Assembly: GCF_000013085.1 (NCBI RefSeq)
Contig: NC_007643.1
Coordinates: 977,001-1,041,000, forward strand
Origin: Rhodospirillum rubrum ATCC 11170
Lineage (GTDB): Bacteria; Pseudomonadota; Alphaproteobacteria; Rhodospirillales; Rhodospirillaceae
Length of the DNA stretch: 64,000 nucleotides
Reading direction: 5' to 3'
Shown: positions 7,367 through 15,809 of the stretch, in pieces
How the letters are laid out: the number at the start of each line of letters is the position of its first letter
How positions within the stretch are numbered: the first letter of the stretch is position 1
Translations under genes and position numbers: made by a program
Notes under the pieces: generated by a model
What the model was told of the DNA's origin: nothing
The model's database searches: none
Seen by the model: the letters and a program-made list of their open reading frames with translations, nothing else

Positions 7367-9186
7367 GCCTCCTTGCCGCGCTGACCCGCGCCTATGACCG
7401 CCTTGCCGAGCGCCACGAGGTTCCCGCCTTCGGTTATTCCACCCAAAATATAGGTTTCCTGATTTCCCTGACTGACGACGGCGCCCTCGCCGGGCCGCCG
7501 ATTGATTTGCGCCAGGGTGCTGGGAAAAAGCGGGTAGGGCGGCCGATGGCGGTGCCGCTGCCGGTCAAACGCACCTCGGGGATCGCGCCCAATTTCCTGT
7601 GGGACAAGACCTCCTATGTCCTTGGCGTCTCCGCCGGAGCGGGCAAGCGCCTTGCCGAGGAACACGCGGCCTTCGTCACCTCTCACCAAAGCGCTTTGGT
7701 CGGCAGCGAAGATCCGGGCCTGAGGGCTTTGCTGACCTTTCTTCAGGCCTGGACCCCCGATCATTTCGACACCCTGGGCTGGCCCGAGGAGATGAAGGAC
7801 CAGAATGTCATCTTCGCCCTGGAAAGCGAGCGGCTGCGCGACGTTTATCTCCACGATAGGGAGGCGGCGCGGAGCCTGTGGGCGCGGCAGTTGGCGGCGA
7901 CGGATCGCCCCCGAGCGGTTTGTCTGGTCAGCGGTGAAAAAGCGCCGATCGCCCGTTTGCATCCCGCCATCAAAGGGGTATGGGGGGGCCAATCCTCGGG
8001 CGTATCGCTGATCTCTTATAACAAGGAGTCCTTTGACTCCTATGGACACGAGCAGGGCGATAACGCTCCGGTGTCGGAGGTCGTGGCCTCCGCCTATACC
8101 GCCGTGCTCAACCAGTTTCTGGCATCTGATAGTGGTCATCGCATCCAGATCGGCGACGCCTCGACGGTGTTTTGGGCCGATGCCTCTGACGCCGAAACCG
8201 CCAGCCTTGCCGAAAACTCCTTCCTGGCCATGATCGACAGCATCGATGAAGACAAGCAGGCGGGCGAGGTCGGGGCGATCTTGGAAAAGATGCGTACGGG
8301 CATGGCGCTAAGCGATGCCGCGCCACGCCTAGCCGAGGGCGTGAGGTTTTATGTTCTGGGGTTGGCGCCCAACGCGGCGCGGGTGTCGGTGCGCTTTTGG
8401 TTCGAAGACGACTTCGGTGTTCTGGCAAAAAACTACCAGCGCTATGCCGAGGAAACCCGTATCGAGCCGTCGCTGCGCGATGCTTATCCGCCGCTGTGGA
8501 AGGTCTTGCTGGAAACCGCCGTATTGGGCAAACGCGAGAACGTGCCGCCCAATCTGGCCGGGGCTTATCTGCGGGCTATTCTCACCGGCACGCGGTATCC
8601 GCAAACGCTGCTCTCGACCCTTCTGATGCGCCTGCGCAGCGATAAAACCGTCTCGCCGCTGCGCGTCGCCCTGCTCAGGGCCCTGTTGATCCGAAATCTG
8701 GCTTGCAAGGAGGCTCCCGTGGCGCTTGACCCGGAGAATACCAATAAGGGCTATCTGCTTGGCCGCTTGTTCGCGGTTTACGAAGATATCCAAAGGGCGG
8801 CTTTGGGGTATCACGTCAATGCGACGATCAAGGACAAGTTCTATGGCTCCGCCTCGGCCCAGCCACGCCGCATATTCAAAATACTTGCCAACGGGGCGGC
8901 CAATCATCTCTCCAAGATCGGTAAGGACAAGCCCGGTTTGAAGAATACCTTGGAGGGAGCAATCACCGCGATTACGGAAGTGCTTTCTCCAGGGGAAGAT
9001 CCTTTTCCTGTCGCGTTCTCGACCGAGCAGCAGGCTTTGTTTGGTCTTGGTTATTACCATCAATACGCGGACATAAGCCGCAGGCGCGCCGAGGCGATTC
9101 AGAGAGCCAAAGAAAAAAAGGCCAAAGAAAAAGCCGCCGCGTCCGCCGCCGAAAACGCCTCCGCAACCGAGGAAACAGCCCAATGA
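7363..9186 (+). CDS. cas8c: Type I-C Cascade large subunit Cas8c (Csd1)
   Basis: A 607-aa protein of the Csd1 family, starting MSLLAALTRAYDRL. The N-terminal region contains PAFGYSTQNIGFLISL and an IAPNFLWDKTSYVLG segment, both characteristic of Csd1. The C-terminus ends in a long Lys/Ala/Glu-rich helix (KEKKAKEKAAASAAE). The large subunit recognises the PAM and, in type I-C, internal translation can also yield the small Cas11 subunit from the C-terminal part. Whether that happens here cannot be seen directly. It overlaps cas5c and cas7 by 4 nt each (ATGA). Confidence 0.95.
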   Translation: MSLLAALTRAYDRLAERHEVPAFGYSTQNIGFLISLTDDGALAGPPIDLRQGAGKKRVGRPMAVPLPVKRTSGIAPNFLWDKTSYVLGVSAGAGKRLAEEHAAFVTSHQSALVGSEDPGLRALLTFLQAWTPDHFDTLGWPEEMKDQNVIFALESERLRDVYLHDREAARSLWARQLAATDRPRAVCLVSGEKAPIARLHPAIKGVWGGQSSGVSLISYNKESFDSYGHEQGDNAPVSEVVASAYTAVLNQFLASDSGHRIQIGDASTVFWADASDAETASLAENSFLAMIDSIDEDKQAGEVGAILEKMRTGMALSDAAPRLAEGVRFYVLGLAPNAARVSVRFWFEDDFGVLAKNYQRYAEETRIEPSLRDAYPPLWKVLLETAVLGKRENVPPNLAGAYLRAILTGTRYPQTLLSTLLMRLRSDKTVSPLRVALLRALLIRNLACKEAPVALDPENTNKGYLLGRLFAVYEDIQRAALGYHVNATIKDKFYGSASAQPRRIFKILANGAANHLSKIGKDKPGLKNTLEGAITAITEVLSPGEDPFPVAFSTEQQALFGLGYYHQYADISRRRAEAIQRAKEKKAKEKAAASAAENASATEETAQ

Positions 9187-10136
9187 GTGCCCTGACACAG
9201 CGTCATGATTTCGTCGTTCTGTTCGATGTCACCAATGGCAATCCCAATGGCGATCCCGATGCCGGCAATACGCCACGCCTTGATCCCGAGACCAACCACG
9301 GTCTGGTGTCGGATGTCTGCCTGAAGCGCAAGATCCGCAACTATGTTGAATTGGCCAAGGGCGAGGACAGCGGCTTCCATATCTATGTGCAGGAAGGCGC
9401 CATCCTGAATGATCAGCACCGCAAGGCCTATGTCGCCCTGCGCCCCGACAAGGAAAAAGCCGCCAAGGAGGCCAAGCTCAACCCGCAGAACGATGACGAG
9501 GCCAAGGCCCTGCGCGCCTTCATGTGCGCGAATTTTTTCGATGTGCGGACCTTCGGCGCGGTGATGAGCACCGGGATCAACTGTGGTCAAGTTCGCGGAC
9601 CCGTGCAGTTTTCCTTTGCCCGATCGATCGAACCGATCGTGCCCCTGGAGATCTCGATCACCCGCATGGCGGCGACCAACGAAAAGGAAAAGACCGCCCA
9701 GCGGGAAGGGCAGGAGGGCGACGAGCGGACCGAAAACCGCACCATGGGCCGCAAGCACATCATCCCCTATGGCTTGTACCGGGCTCATGGTTTCATCTCG
9801 GCCAAGCTGGCCGAGCGGACGGGGTTTGACGAGGGCGATCTGGATCTGCTGCTTGAGGCGGTGGAACAGATGTTCGAACACGACCGCTCGGCGGCGCGCG
9901 GCGAGATGGCTGTGCGCAAGCTGATCGTTTTCCGCCATGCCAATGCCCTGGGTAACGCTCCGGCCCATAGCCTGTTCGATCGCGTCACCGTGGGGCGGGT
10001 GATCGATGGCGAGGTTCGCGCCGTTGACGATCCGGCCATCGATAATCGGCCGCCGGCGCGCAGTTTCGGCGATTACCGGGTGACTATCGGTCGCGAAGGG
10101 CTTCCCGAAGGCGTCGAGATCATCGAGCGCCTTTAG
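9183..10136 (+). CDS. cas7c: Type I-C Cascade backbone subunit Cas7c (Csd2)
   Basis: A 317-aa protein of the Csd2 family. It begins with the RRM-like strand FVVLFDVTNGNPNGDPDAGN, the hallmark of Cas7c/CasC proteins, and carries MSTGINCGQVRGPVQ and GRKHIIPYGLYRAHG further on. Multiple copies polymerise along the crRNA spacer to form the Cascade backbone. It starts inside the cas8c stop codon and is followed after 14 nt by cas4. Confidence 0.96.
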   Translation: MSALTQRHDFVVLFDVTNGNPNGDPDAGNTPRLDPETNHGLVSDVCLKRKIRNYVELAKGEDSGFHIYVQEGAILNDQHRKAYVALRPDKEKAAKEAKLNPQNDDEAKALRAFMCANFFDVRTFGAVMSTGINCGQVRGPVQFSFARSIEPIVPLEISITRMAATNEKEKTAQREGQEGDERTENRTMGRKHIIPYGLYRAHGFISAKLAERTGFDEGDLDLLLEAVEQMFEHDRSAARGEMAVRKLIVFRHANALGNAPAHSLFDRVTVGRVIDGEVRAVDDPAIDNRPPARSFGDYRVTIGREGLPEGVEIIERL

Positions 10137-10150
10137 GCGAAGGGTGTCCG

Positions 10151-10843
10151 GTGGCTATGGCCGAGGGGGATCAACCCAAGGACGAGGCGGGATGGCAGGG
10201 CGAGCCCATTCCGCTTTCGGCCCTGCAGCATGCGGTTTATTGCCTGCGTCAGGCGGCGCTGATTCATCTGGAACGGCTGTGGGAGGAAAACCGCTTCACC
10301 GCCGAAGGACACGTGCTGCACATCACGGCCGACAAGATGGGCGGCCGCAAGATCCGCGGCACCCGGCGGGTCATGGCCCTGCCGCTGGCGGCAAAAAGCC
10401 TAGGGATCGCCGGCGTTGGCGATCTGGTCGAGTTCCGCGGCGAAGCCGATGGTACGGAAACGCCCTATCCCGTGGAATACAAGCGCGGAAAAGCCAAGCT
10501 TCACCCCGCCGACGAGGTGCAGCTTTGCGCCCAGGGCTTGTGCCTGGAGGAGATGACCGGGCAGGCGGTGCCCGAGGGGGCGCTGTACTACGGCGAAACC
10601 AAGCGCCGGGTCGTCGTGCCTTTCGACCCGCCTTTGCGCGATCTGACGGTGCGGACGATCGAGGAGTTGCGCGGTGTTTTCACCACGTTGAAAACACCGC
10701 CGGCGCTGTTTCGCGCCGACCGCTGCCGGGGCTGCTCGCTGATCGATCTCTGCCGACCAAAAGCCACGGCCAAACCGGCGCGGTCCTGGCGGCAGCGAAC
10801 CTTGGCGTCGCTGCTGTCTGACGAAGAGGGGACCGGGGCATGA
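10151..10843 (+). CDS. cas4: CRISPR-associated exonuclease Cas4
   Basis: A 230-aa protein counted from the GTG at 10151; an ATG at 10157 is an equally good start. It has the four cysteines of the Cas4 iron-sulfur cluster: one in VYCLRQA near the N-terminus and three in CRGCSLIDLC near the C-terminus. The RecB-type nuclease core is visible as PVEYKRGKAK, with the QLCAQGLCLEEM helix after it. Cas4 trims and orients prespacers by PAM before Cas1-Cas2 integration. It overlaps cas1 by 4 nt. Confidence 0.95.
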   Translation: MAMAEGDQPKDEAGWQGEPIPLSALQHAVYCLRQAALIHLERLWEENRFTAEGHVLHITADKMGGRKIRGTRRVMALPLAAKSLGIAGVGDLVEFRGEADGTETPYPVEYKRGKAKLHPADEVQLCAQGLCLEEMTGQAVPEGALYYGETKRRVVVPFDPPLRDLTVRTIEELRGVFTTLKTPPALFRADRCRGCSLIDLCRPKATAKPARSWRQRTLASLLSDEEGTGA

Positions 10844-11874
10844 AAAAGCTGTTGAACACCGTTTACGTCACCACCGAGGGAACGGGGTTGCGCAAGGACG
10901 GTGAAAATCTGGTCGCCGAGCTTGACGGCGTGCAAAAGGGCCGGGTTCCCTTGCATATGGTGGGCTCTGTGGTGGTTTTTGGCGGCACCTATGTTTCGCC
11001 CGGGCTAATGGGGGCTTGCGCCGCCCATGGCATCACCATCGTGCTGTTGGACCGGGTTGGTCGTTTTCAGGCGCGGGTCGAGGGGCCGGTCGCCGGCAAT
11101 GTGCTGCTGCGCCGCGCCCAATACAAAGCCTCCGAGGCGCCCGAGGATATCGTCAAAAGCCTGATCTTGGGCAAAGTCTCCAATCAGCGGGCGGTTCTGC
11201 TGCGGGCGCTGCGCGATCACGGTGCCGATTTTCCGGCGGCCGAAGCCTTGGCGGTGAAAGACGCCATCGATCGCATGGCCCATATCCTGCGCAAGGTCGG
11301 CGCCTCGGCCGAGGATGCCGACCACCTGCGCGGCGCCGAAGGCGAGGCGGCCAGCCTTTATTTCGGGGTTTTTGGCCAGTTGATCCGCTCTCCCGATGGC
11401 GATTTCGCCTTTCGTGGTCGCTCGCGCCGTCCGCCGCTCGATCCGACGAATGCCCTGCTGTCGTTTCTATATACCCTGTTGACCCACGATTGCCGCAGTG
11501 CTTGCGAAAGTGTCGGACTTGATCCCGCCGTGGGATTTCTGCACCGCGATCGCCCGGGCCGCCCGAGCCTCGCCCTTGATCTGATGGAAGAATTGCGGCC
11601 GGTTCTGGTTGATCGCTTGGCGTTGTCCTTGATCAATCGCCGTCAGCTTCGGGCGACGGATTTCCAGCGCCTGGACGGCGGCGCCGTTCTTTTGACCGAC
11701 GAGGCGCGCAAGACGGTGCTAAGCGCTTGGCAGGAGCGCAAGAAACAGGAACGGCGCCATCCCTTTCTTGAGGAAAGCGCCCCGCTTGGCCTTGTGCCCT
11801 ATCTTCAGGCCCAGATGCTTGCCCGCCACCTGCGCGGGGATCTTGACGCCTATCCGCCGTGGTTCTGGAAGTAG
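10840..11874 (+). CDS. cas1: CRISPR integrase Cas1 (type I-C)
   Basis: A 344-aa protein. The metal-binding catalytic residues are in place: Glu167 in GAEGEAASLYF, His235 in GFLHRDRPGRPS and Asp247 in LALDLMEELRP. The N-terminal domain begins LLNTVYVTTEGTGLRKDGE, typical of the I-C branch. It forms the spacer-integration complex with Cas2. It overlaps cas4, and cas2 follows 12 nt downstream. No damage is visible, so adaptation should be possible. Confidence 0.97.
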   Translation: MKKLLNTVYVTTEGTGLRKDGENLVAELDGVQKGRVPLHMVGSVVVFGGTYVSPGLMGACAAHGITIVLLDRVGRFQARVEGPVAGNVLLRRAQYKASEAPEDIVKSLILGKVSNQRAVLLRALRDHGADFPAAEALAVKDAIDRMAHILRKVGASAEDADHLRGAEGEAASLYFGVFGQLIRSPDGDFAFRGRSRRPPLDPTNALLSFLYTLLTHDCRSACESVGLDPAVGFLHRDRPGRPSLALDLMEELRPVLVDRLALSLINRRQLRATDFQRLDGGAVLLTDEARKTVLSAWQERKKQERRHPFLEESAPLGLVPYLQAQMLARHLRGDLDAYPPWFWK

Positions 11875-11886
11875 GATCCTCTCCCG

Positions 11887-12177
11887 ATGATGATTCTTGT
11901 GACCTATGACGTGAACACGGTGGAGCCGGGCGGGCGGCGCCGGCTGCGACAGGTCGCCAAGGCCTGCCAGGATTATGGCCAGCGCGTTCAGAACTCGGTT
12001 TTCGAGGTCGAGGTCGATCCGGCGCGCTGGGTCGCCCTGAAAGCCCGGCTGGAAGCCATCATCGATCCCGCCCTTGATAGCCTGCGCTATTATGATCTGG
12101 GAGCGAACTGGCAGCGGCGGGTCGACCATGTCGGAGCGAAACCGGCCGTCGATCTCCATGGTCCGCTGATCCTCTGA
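11887..12177 (+). CDS. cas2: CRISPR-associated protein Cas2
   Basis: A 96-aa protein with the ferredoxin-like Cas2 start [11 protein letters not shown], where the conserved Asp follows the first strand, and the [14 protein letters not shown] block. It is the structural dimer that bridges two Cas1 dimers. It is the last gene of the operon, and about 200 bp of leader separate it from the first repeat. Confidence 0.96.
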   Translation: MMILVTYDVNTVEPGGRRRLRQVAKACQDYGQRVQNSVFEVEVDPARWVALKARLEAIIDPALDSLRYYDLGANWQRRVDHVGAKPAVDLHGPLIL

Positions 12178-12381
12178 CCGTCGCCGAAACGGCCGCCGCC
12201 CAGCGCGAACCCCAAGCCTGCGCCAAGTCCCCGGCAGGATCGCGCTTGCCCTAAGATATTGGGAATCAATAACAACAAAACGGGCGATGGTTTAACCTCG
12301 CCCAAAACACCCCCCTCCCGCTACCCCTTCGCGCTTCCAACCGACTTTGGTCAATTAAACCACTATGCTATCAATGCCGGA
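12178..12381 (+). promoter_or_regulatory. CRISPR leader
   Basis: A 204-bp non-coding stretch between cas2 and the first repeat. Its distal part (about 12250-12300 and 12345-12380) is AT-richer than the rest. It should contain the array promoter and the Cas1-Cas2 integration site at 12381/12382. Leader position is inferred from three facts: cas2 lies on this side, the duplicated spacers lie at the other end, and the far end has a degenerate repeat. Confidence 0.7.
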
Positions 12382-14847
12382 GTCGCCCCCTTCACGGGGG
12401 CGTGGATCGAAACAGCTAAATACAATAACGATAAAAGAAATACGGATGTCGCCCCCTTCACGGGGGCGTGGATCGAAACGCGTCGATCGCGGGCGCGGGC
12501 GCCTTGGCCGGGTCGCCCCCTTCACGGGGGCGTGGATCGAAACATCCAGGGGCCAGTCGCGCGAGACCTCCCGGCGTGTCGCCCCCTTCACGGGGGCGTG
12601 GATCGAAACGGGCACGACGCCGTTGATCGCCTTGGCCACCGCCGTCGCCCCCTTCACGGGGGCGTGGATCGAAACCTCGATCTCCCGACGCAGGGCTGTT
12701 TGCTCCTCGGGTCGCCCCCTTCACGGGGGCGTGGATCGAAACCATACCGAGTTGGCGGAGGGCTTCGGGCACCACGAGTCGCCCCCTTCACGGGGGCGTG
12801 GATCGAAACTGCAAATATCCGTGGCGCTGGCCAGCGCCAAAAAGTCGCCCCCTTCACGGGGGCGTGGATCGAAACGGGAGATTGAGGGGCTGCAAAAGGT
12901 CCCCCGTCGTCGCCCCCTTCACGGGGGCGTGGATCGAAACTTACTGCATCAAAATGCAGACGCCCTTGGCCTGTCGTCGCCCCCTTCACGGGGGCGTGGA
13001 TCGAAACCTTGCCCGCCCCGCCCGCCACCACCCATGGGCGTCGCCCCCTTCACGGGGGCGTGGATCGAAACGCCCGCCAGAGAGGCCTGGAGCTAACGTG
13101 GACAGTCGCCCCCTTCACGGGGGCGTGGATCGAAACTCTTGGGCCTCGGTGCTATCGACGCGGTCGACGTTGTCGCCCCCTTCACGGGGGCGTGGATCGA
13201 AACGTACCCTCGCCCTTAAGAAGGTGGGCAAGGTTCCCGTCGCCCCCTTCACGGGGGCGTGGATCGAAACAAGGCGTGCTCGATGCCGACGCCGGCGGAC
13301 AGGAGTCGCCCCCTTCACGGGGGCGTGGATCGAAACCGTTCTCGGTCTACATCGACCCCGAGGCGGATACGTCGCCCCCTTCACGGGGGCGTGGATCGAA
13401 ACCCACCCATCTTGGCCAAACCACGATAGCCGGCTCGTCGCCCCCTTCACGGGGGCGTGGATCGAAACATCCGGAGCCGGGTCAGCGACAATCCGTATCT
13501 GGTGTCGCCCCCTTCACGGGGGCGTGGATCGAAACGAGGATGACGGCGAGGACGAATCGCCGGAAGACGGTCGCCCCCTTCACGGGGGCGTGGATCGAAA
13601 CCGGCCCCGCCCTCCTCCCCTCCCCGGCGCGGTGCTGTCGCCCCCTTCACGGGGGCGTGGATCGAAACCATCCGCTGGATGATCGTGGCCTTCATCGGCA
13701 TGTCGCCCCCTTCACGGGGGCGTGGATCGAAACACAACGGCCACGGTGACCTATGACGCCCTCGCCGTCGCCCCCTTCACGGGGGCGTGGATCGAAACTC
13801 TTTTTCCGGGGCCAAGCTACGCCAAGTCACGGTCGCCCCCTTCACGGGGGCGTGGATCGAAACTGGCGCAGTTGCTCTGCCTCGACCGTCCCGGCTTGTC
13901 GCCCCCTTCACGGGGGCGTGGATCGAAACGACCGCTTTTAGCGCGCCGGTATGCGACTTGGCGTCGCCCCCTTCACGGGGGCGTGGATCGAAACTCGCAT
14001 ATCAAAGATCCCCAGGTACTCGACAGCGTCGCCCCCTTCACGGGGGCGTGGATCGAAACGATCAACAAAGGCGATCGTCAAGTATGTCTCAAGTCGCCCC
14101 CTTCACGGGGGCGTGGATCGAAACTCCGTCGGCCAAGACGAAATGTCGTTTCGGCGCCGTCGCCCCCTTCACGGGGGCGTGGATCGAAACCACATTAGCC
14201 GGCGGTATCCAATGGATTACCTTGTCGCCCCCTTCACGGGGGCGTGGATCGAAACAAGATCGATGTTTTCGACGAGATCCACGCCGCGTGTCGCCCCCTT
14301 CACGGGGGCGTGGATCGAAACCTGGCCCGCGCCATGGCCGGTGGTGGCGCGATGTCGCCCCCTTCACGGGGGCGTGGATCGAAACTCGTCACGGGTCATC
14401 CGCCGGCTGAAGATCACGCGTCGCCCCCTTCACGGGGGCGTGGATCGAAACAGATTTAGGCCAACCCGCCGGATCTGGTCCGCGAGTCGCCCCCTTCACG
14501 GGGGCGTGGATCGAAACTCGTCACGGGTCATCCGCCGGCTGAAGATCACGCGTCGCCCCCTTCACGGGGGCGTGGATCGAAACAGATTTAGGCCAACCCG
14601 CCGGATCTGGTCCGCGAGTCGCCCCCTTCACGGGGGCGTGGATCGAAACCGAGGGCTTGTCCTCATTGCACGCCGAAAGGCCCGTCGCCCCCTTCACGGG
14701 GGCGTGGATCGAAACGGGTGCTCGCCGTCAAGGACGCTACGCGCCGGCTGTCGCCCCCTTCACGGGGGCGTGGATCGAAACTCGACCCGCAGTATGAAAT
14801 AAATAAGCGGCGCAGGTCGCCCCCTTCACGGGGGCGTGGATCGAAAC
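12382..14847 (+). CRISPR. Type I-C CRISPR array, 38 repeats and 37 spacers
   Basis: By counting I find 38 copies of a 32-bp repeat that starts GTCGCCCCC and ends ATCGAAAC. It contains a perfect hairpin, CGCCCCC paired with GGGGGCG around a short TTCAC loop. All copies look identical. Spacers are 32-35 nt long. The spacers at 14386-14419 and 14518-14551 are identical, as are those at 14452-14485 and 14584-14617, leaving 35 different spacers. Repeat sequence and hairpin fit Cas5c processing, and the array lies directly downstream of a complete type I-C operon. Transcription is expected left to right. Confidence 0.98.
14386..14649 (+). repeat. Tandem duplication of two spacer-repeat units inside the array
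   Basis: The 132-bp block 14386-14517 (two spacers and two repeats) is followed by an exact second copy at 14518-14649. Both spacers recur in the same order, so this is a segmental duplication by recombination between repeats and not independent re-acquisition. It lies four units from the trailer end, among the oldest spacers. Confidence 0.95.
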
Positions 14848-14852
14848 AATGT

Positions 14853-14865
14853 GTCGCCCCGAAAC
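14853..14865 (+). repeat. Truncated CRISPR repeat at the trailer end
   Basis: Five bases after the last full repeat the sequence reads GTCGCCCCGAAAC. This joins the first 8 and last 5 bases of the repeat, with the middle 19 bases missing. It is probably a decayed terminal repeat and marks the trailer side of the array. Confidence 0.5.
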
Positions 14866-14884
14866 TCGGGATGGGAAGGGCGTC

Positions 14885-14956
14885 GGATCGTGTCCCGTTG
14901 CGTGGTGTAACAGCGGTATCCCCATTTGATCTCCGGGAGGCTTGGCCGGAGTGATC
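14885..14956 (-). repeat. 72-bp repeat, right copy of the inverted pair around CRISPR-Cas
   Basis: The reverse complement matches 3865-3936 with 4 mismatches in 72 positions. It begins 20 nt after the truncated CRISPR repeat and is followed by an IS630 transposase remnant. The two copies could be ends of one element or two copies of one IS in opposite orientation. Confidence 0.85.
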
Positions 14957-15012
14957 TCTGGTTTACGATGTCAAATAGCGGTGGTCTGCGTCGGTGGCTG
15001 TGCCGCAGTTGC

Positions 15013-15165
15013 TGCTGGCAGTTCATGCGCGACAACTGGCTCTCCAACCGCGCCTTCACATCCCACGGCAACATCATCGACCACTGCTGCGAGGCATGGA
15101 ATAAACTCGTCGCTCAACCATGGCGTATCATAACAATCGGAAGCGTAAATGCGCCCGTCGGTCAT
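15013..15165 (+). pseudogene. IS630-family transposase C-terminal remnant
   Basis: The plus strand from about 15019 encodes QFMRDNWLSNRAF and EAWNKLVAQPWRIITIG, the conserved C-terminal end of IS630-family transposases. The upstream catalytic domain is absent and the downstream end is scrambled after the glycine. It marks past transposon activity at the right border of the CRISPR locus. Confidence 0.75.
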
Positions 15166-15325
15166 AATAAAAGGCTAATTTTTACTAATCGGCGATGGCC
15201 TTTTTGAGAAGTCAGGCTGCGCATTGCTTCGACAATACATTGGCTAAGCTGAGGATTCGGCGAAAGGCGGGGTTGACGTTCGTTGGCAGCCATACTGCGT
15301 GAAACAACGAGGCTATCGCGATCAC

Positions 15326-15362
15326 GATCCGTATCTCCGCCTCGCGGCAGGCCTGCTCCGCG
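15326..15362 (-). repeat. 37-bp copy of the 5' coding end of the ROCO gene
   Basis: This segment matches 18958-18994 at 36 of 37 positions. On the minus strand it would encode AEQACREAEIRI, against AEQAFREAEIRI near the N-terminus of the LRR-ROC-COR-TIR protein. Flanking homology is lost. It looks like the remnant of a second ROCO gene that once followed downstream. Confidence 0.7.
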
Positions 15363-15380
15363 CTCAATCCCCGGTTCCCC

Positions 15381-15809
15381 TTATGATGTCGGGGTGGCTA
15401 AGGTGCCCACGGTTTGCGCAACCAGCAGGGCGATGATCACCAGGGTTCCGTAGAGCGGTGCCACTGACCAACCGCGCAGCGTGTCTATCAAGGCGTGTCG
15501 CTGGCGGATCTGCGCGTTCGGTGCCATGCAAAAATCGGTGGGGCCTGTGTCGGCGCGGATTTGATCAAAGAGGGCGCGGTACCAGCGCTCCTGTTGCAAA
15601 TAGCGCGCATCGAGCAGCCAAAAAATGACCGACAGCGCCCCCGCCACATAGGCCAAAGCGGCGGAGTGTGTGCCGGCGGCCGTCGAGGCCAGCACTCCGA
15701 TGGCTGCCAGCGCGAACTGCTTCATGCGGGCACTTTCCTCAGCCATGCGGGTGATGACCGCCTGAATCATGCCCAGATGCGCGAGCCGTTCGTCCCGTTC
15801 GTCAGCCAT
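15381..15809 (-). CDS. Small multi-span membrane protein coupled to the TIR-ROCO gene
   Basis: A 142-aa protein from the ATG at 15809, which lies inside the 3' end of the upstream ROCO-TIR gene (8-nt overlap). An upstream in-frame ATG at 15839 is less likely. Hydrophobic segments lie at about 30-45, 48-65 and 112-135. The first two flank a short turn and are followed by an amphipathic FWLLDARYLQQERWYRALFD segment. This layout resembles a widespread family of small oligomeric bacterial membrane proteins often found with signalling or defence genes; I cannot name the family with certainty. The overlap suggests co-translation and a joint function, perhaps as a membrane effector or partner. Confidence 0.7.
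   Translation of the reverse strand: MADERDERLAHLGMIQAVITRMAEESARMKQFALAAIGVLASTAAGTHSAALAYVAGALSVIFWLLDARYLQQERWYRALFDQIRADTGPTDFCMAPNAQIRQRHALIDTLRGWSVAPLYGTLVIIALLVAQTVGTLATPTS

Noticed and set aside
12259-14802. Long frames through the CRISPR array encoding repeated peptides such as [11 protein letters not shown] or [10 protein letters not shown] on the plus strand and [10 protein letters not shown] on the minus strand
   Set aside because: They are translations of the 32-bp repeat in different frames; the repeat/spacer structure and cas genes explain the sequence fully.
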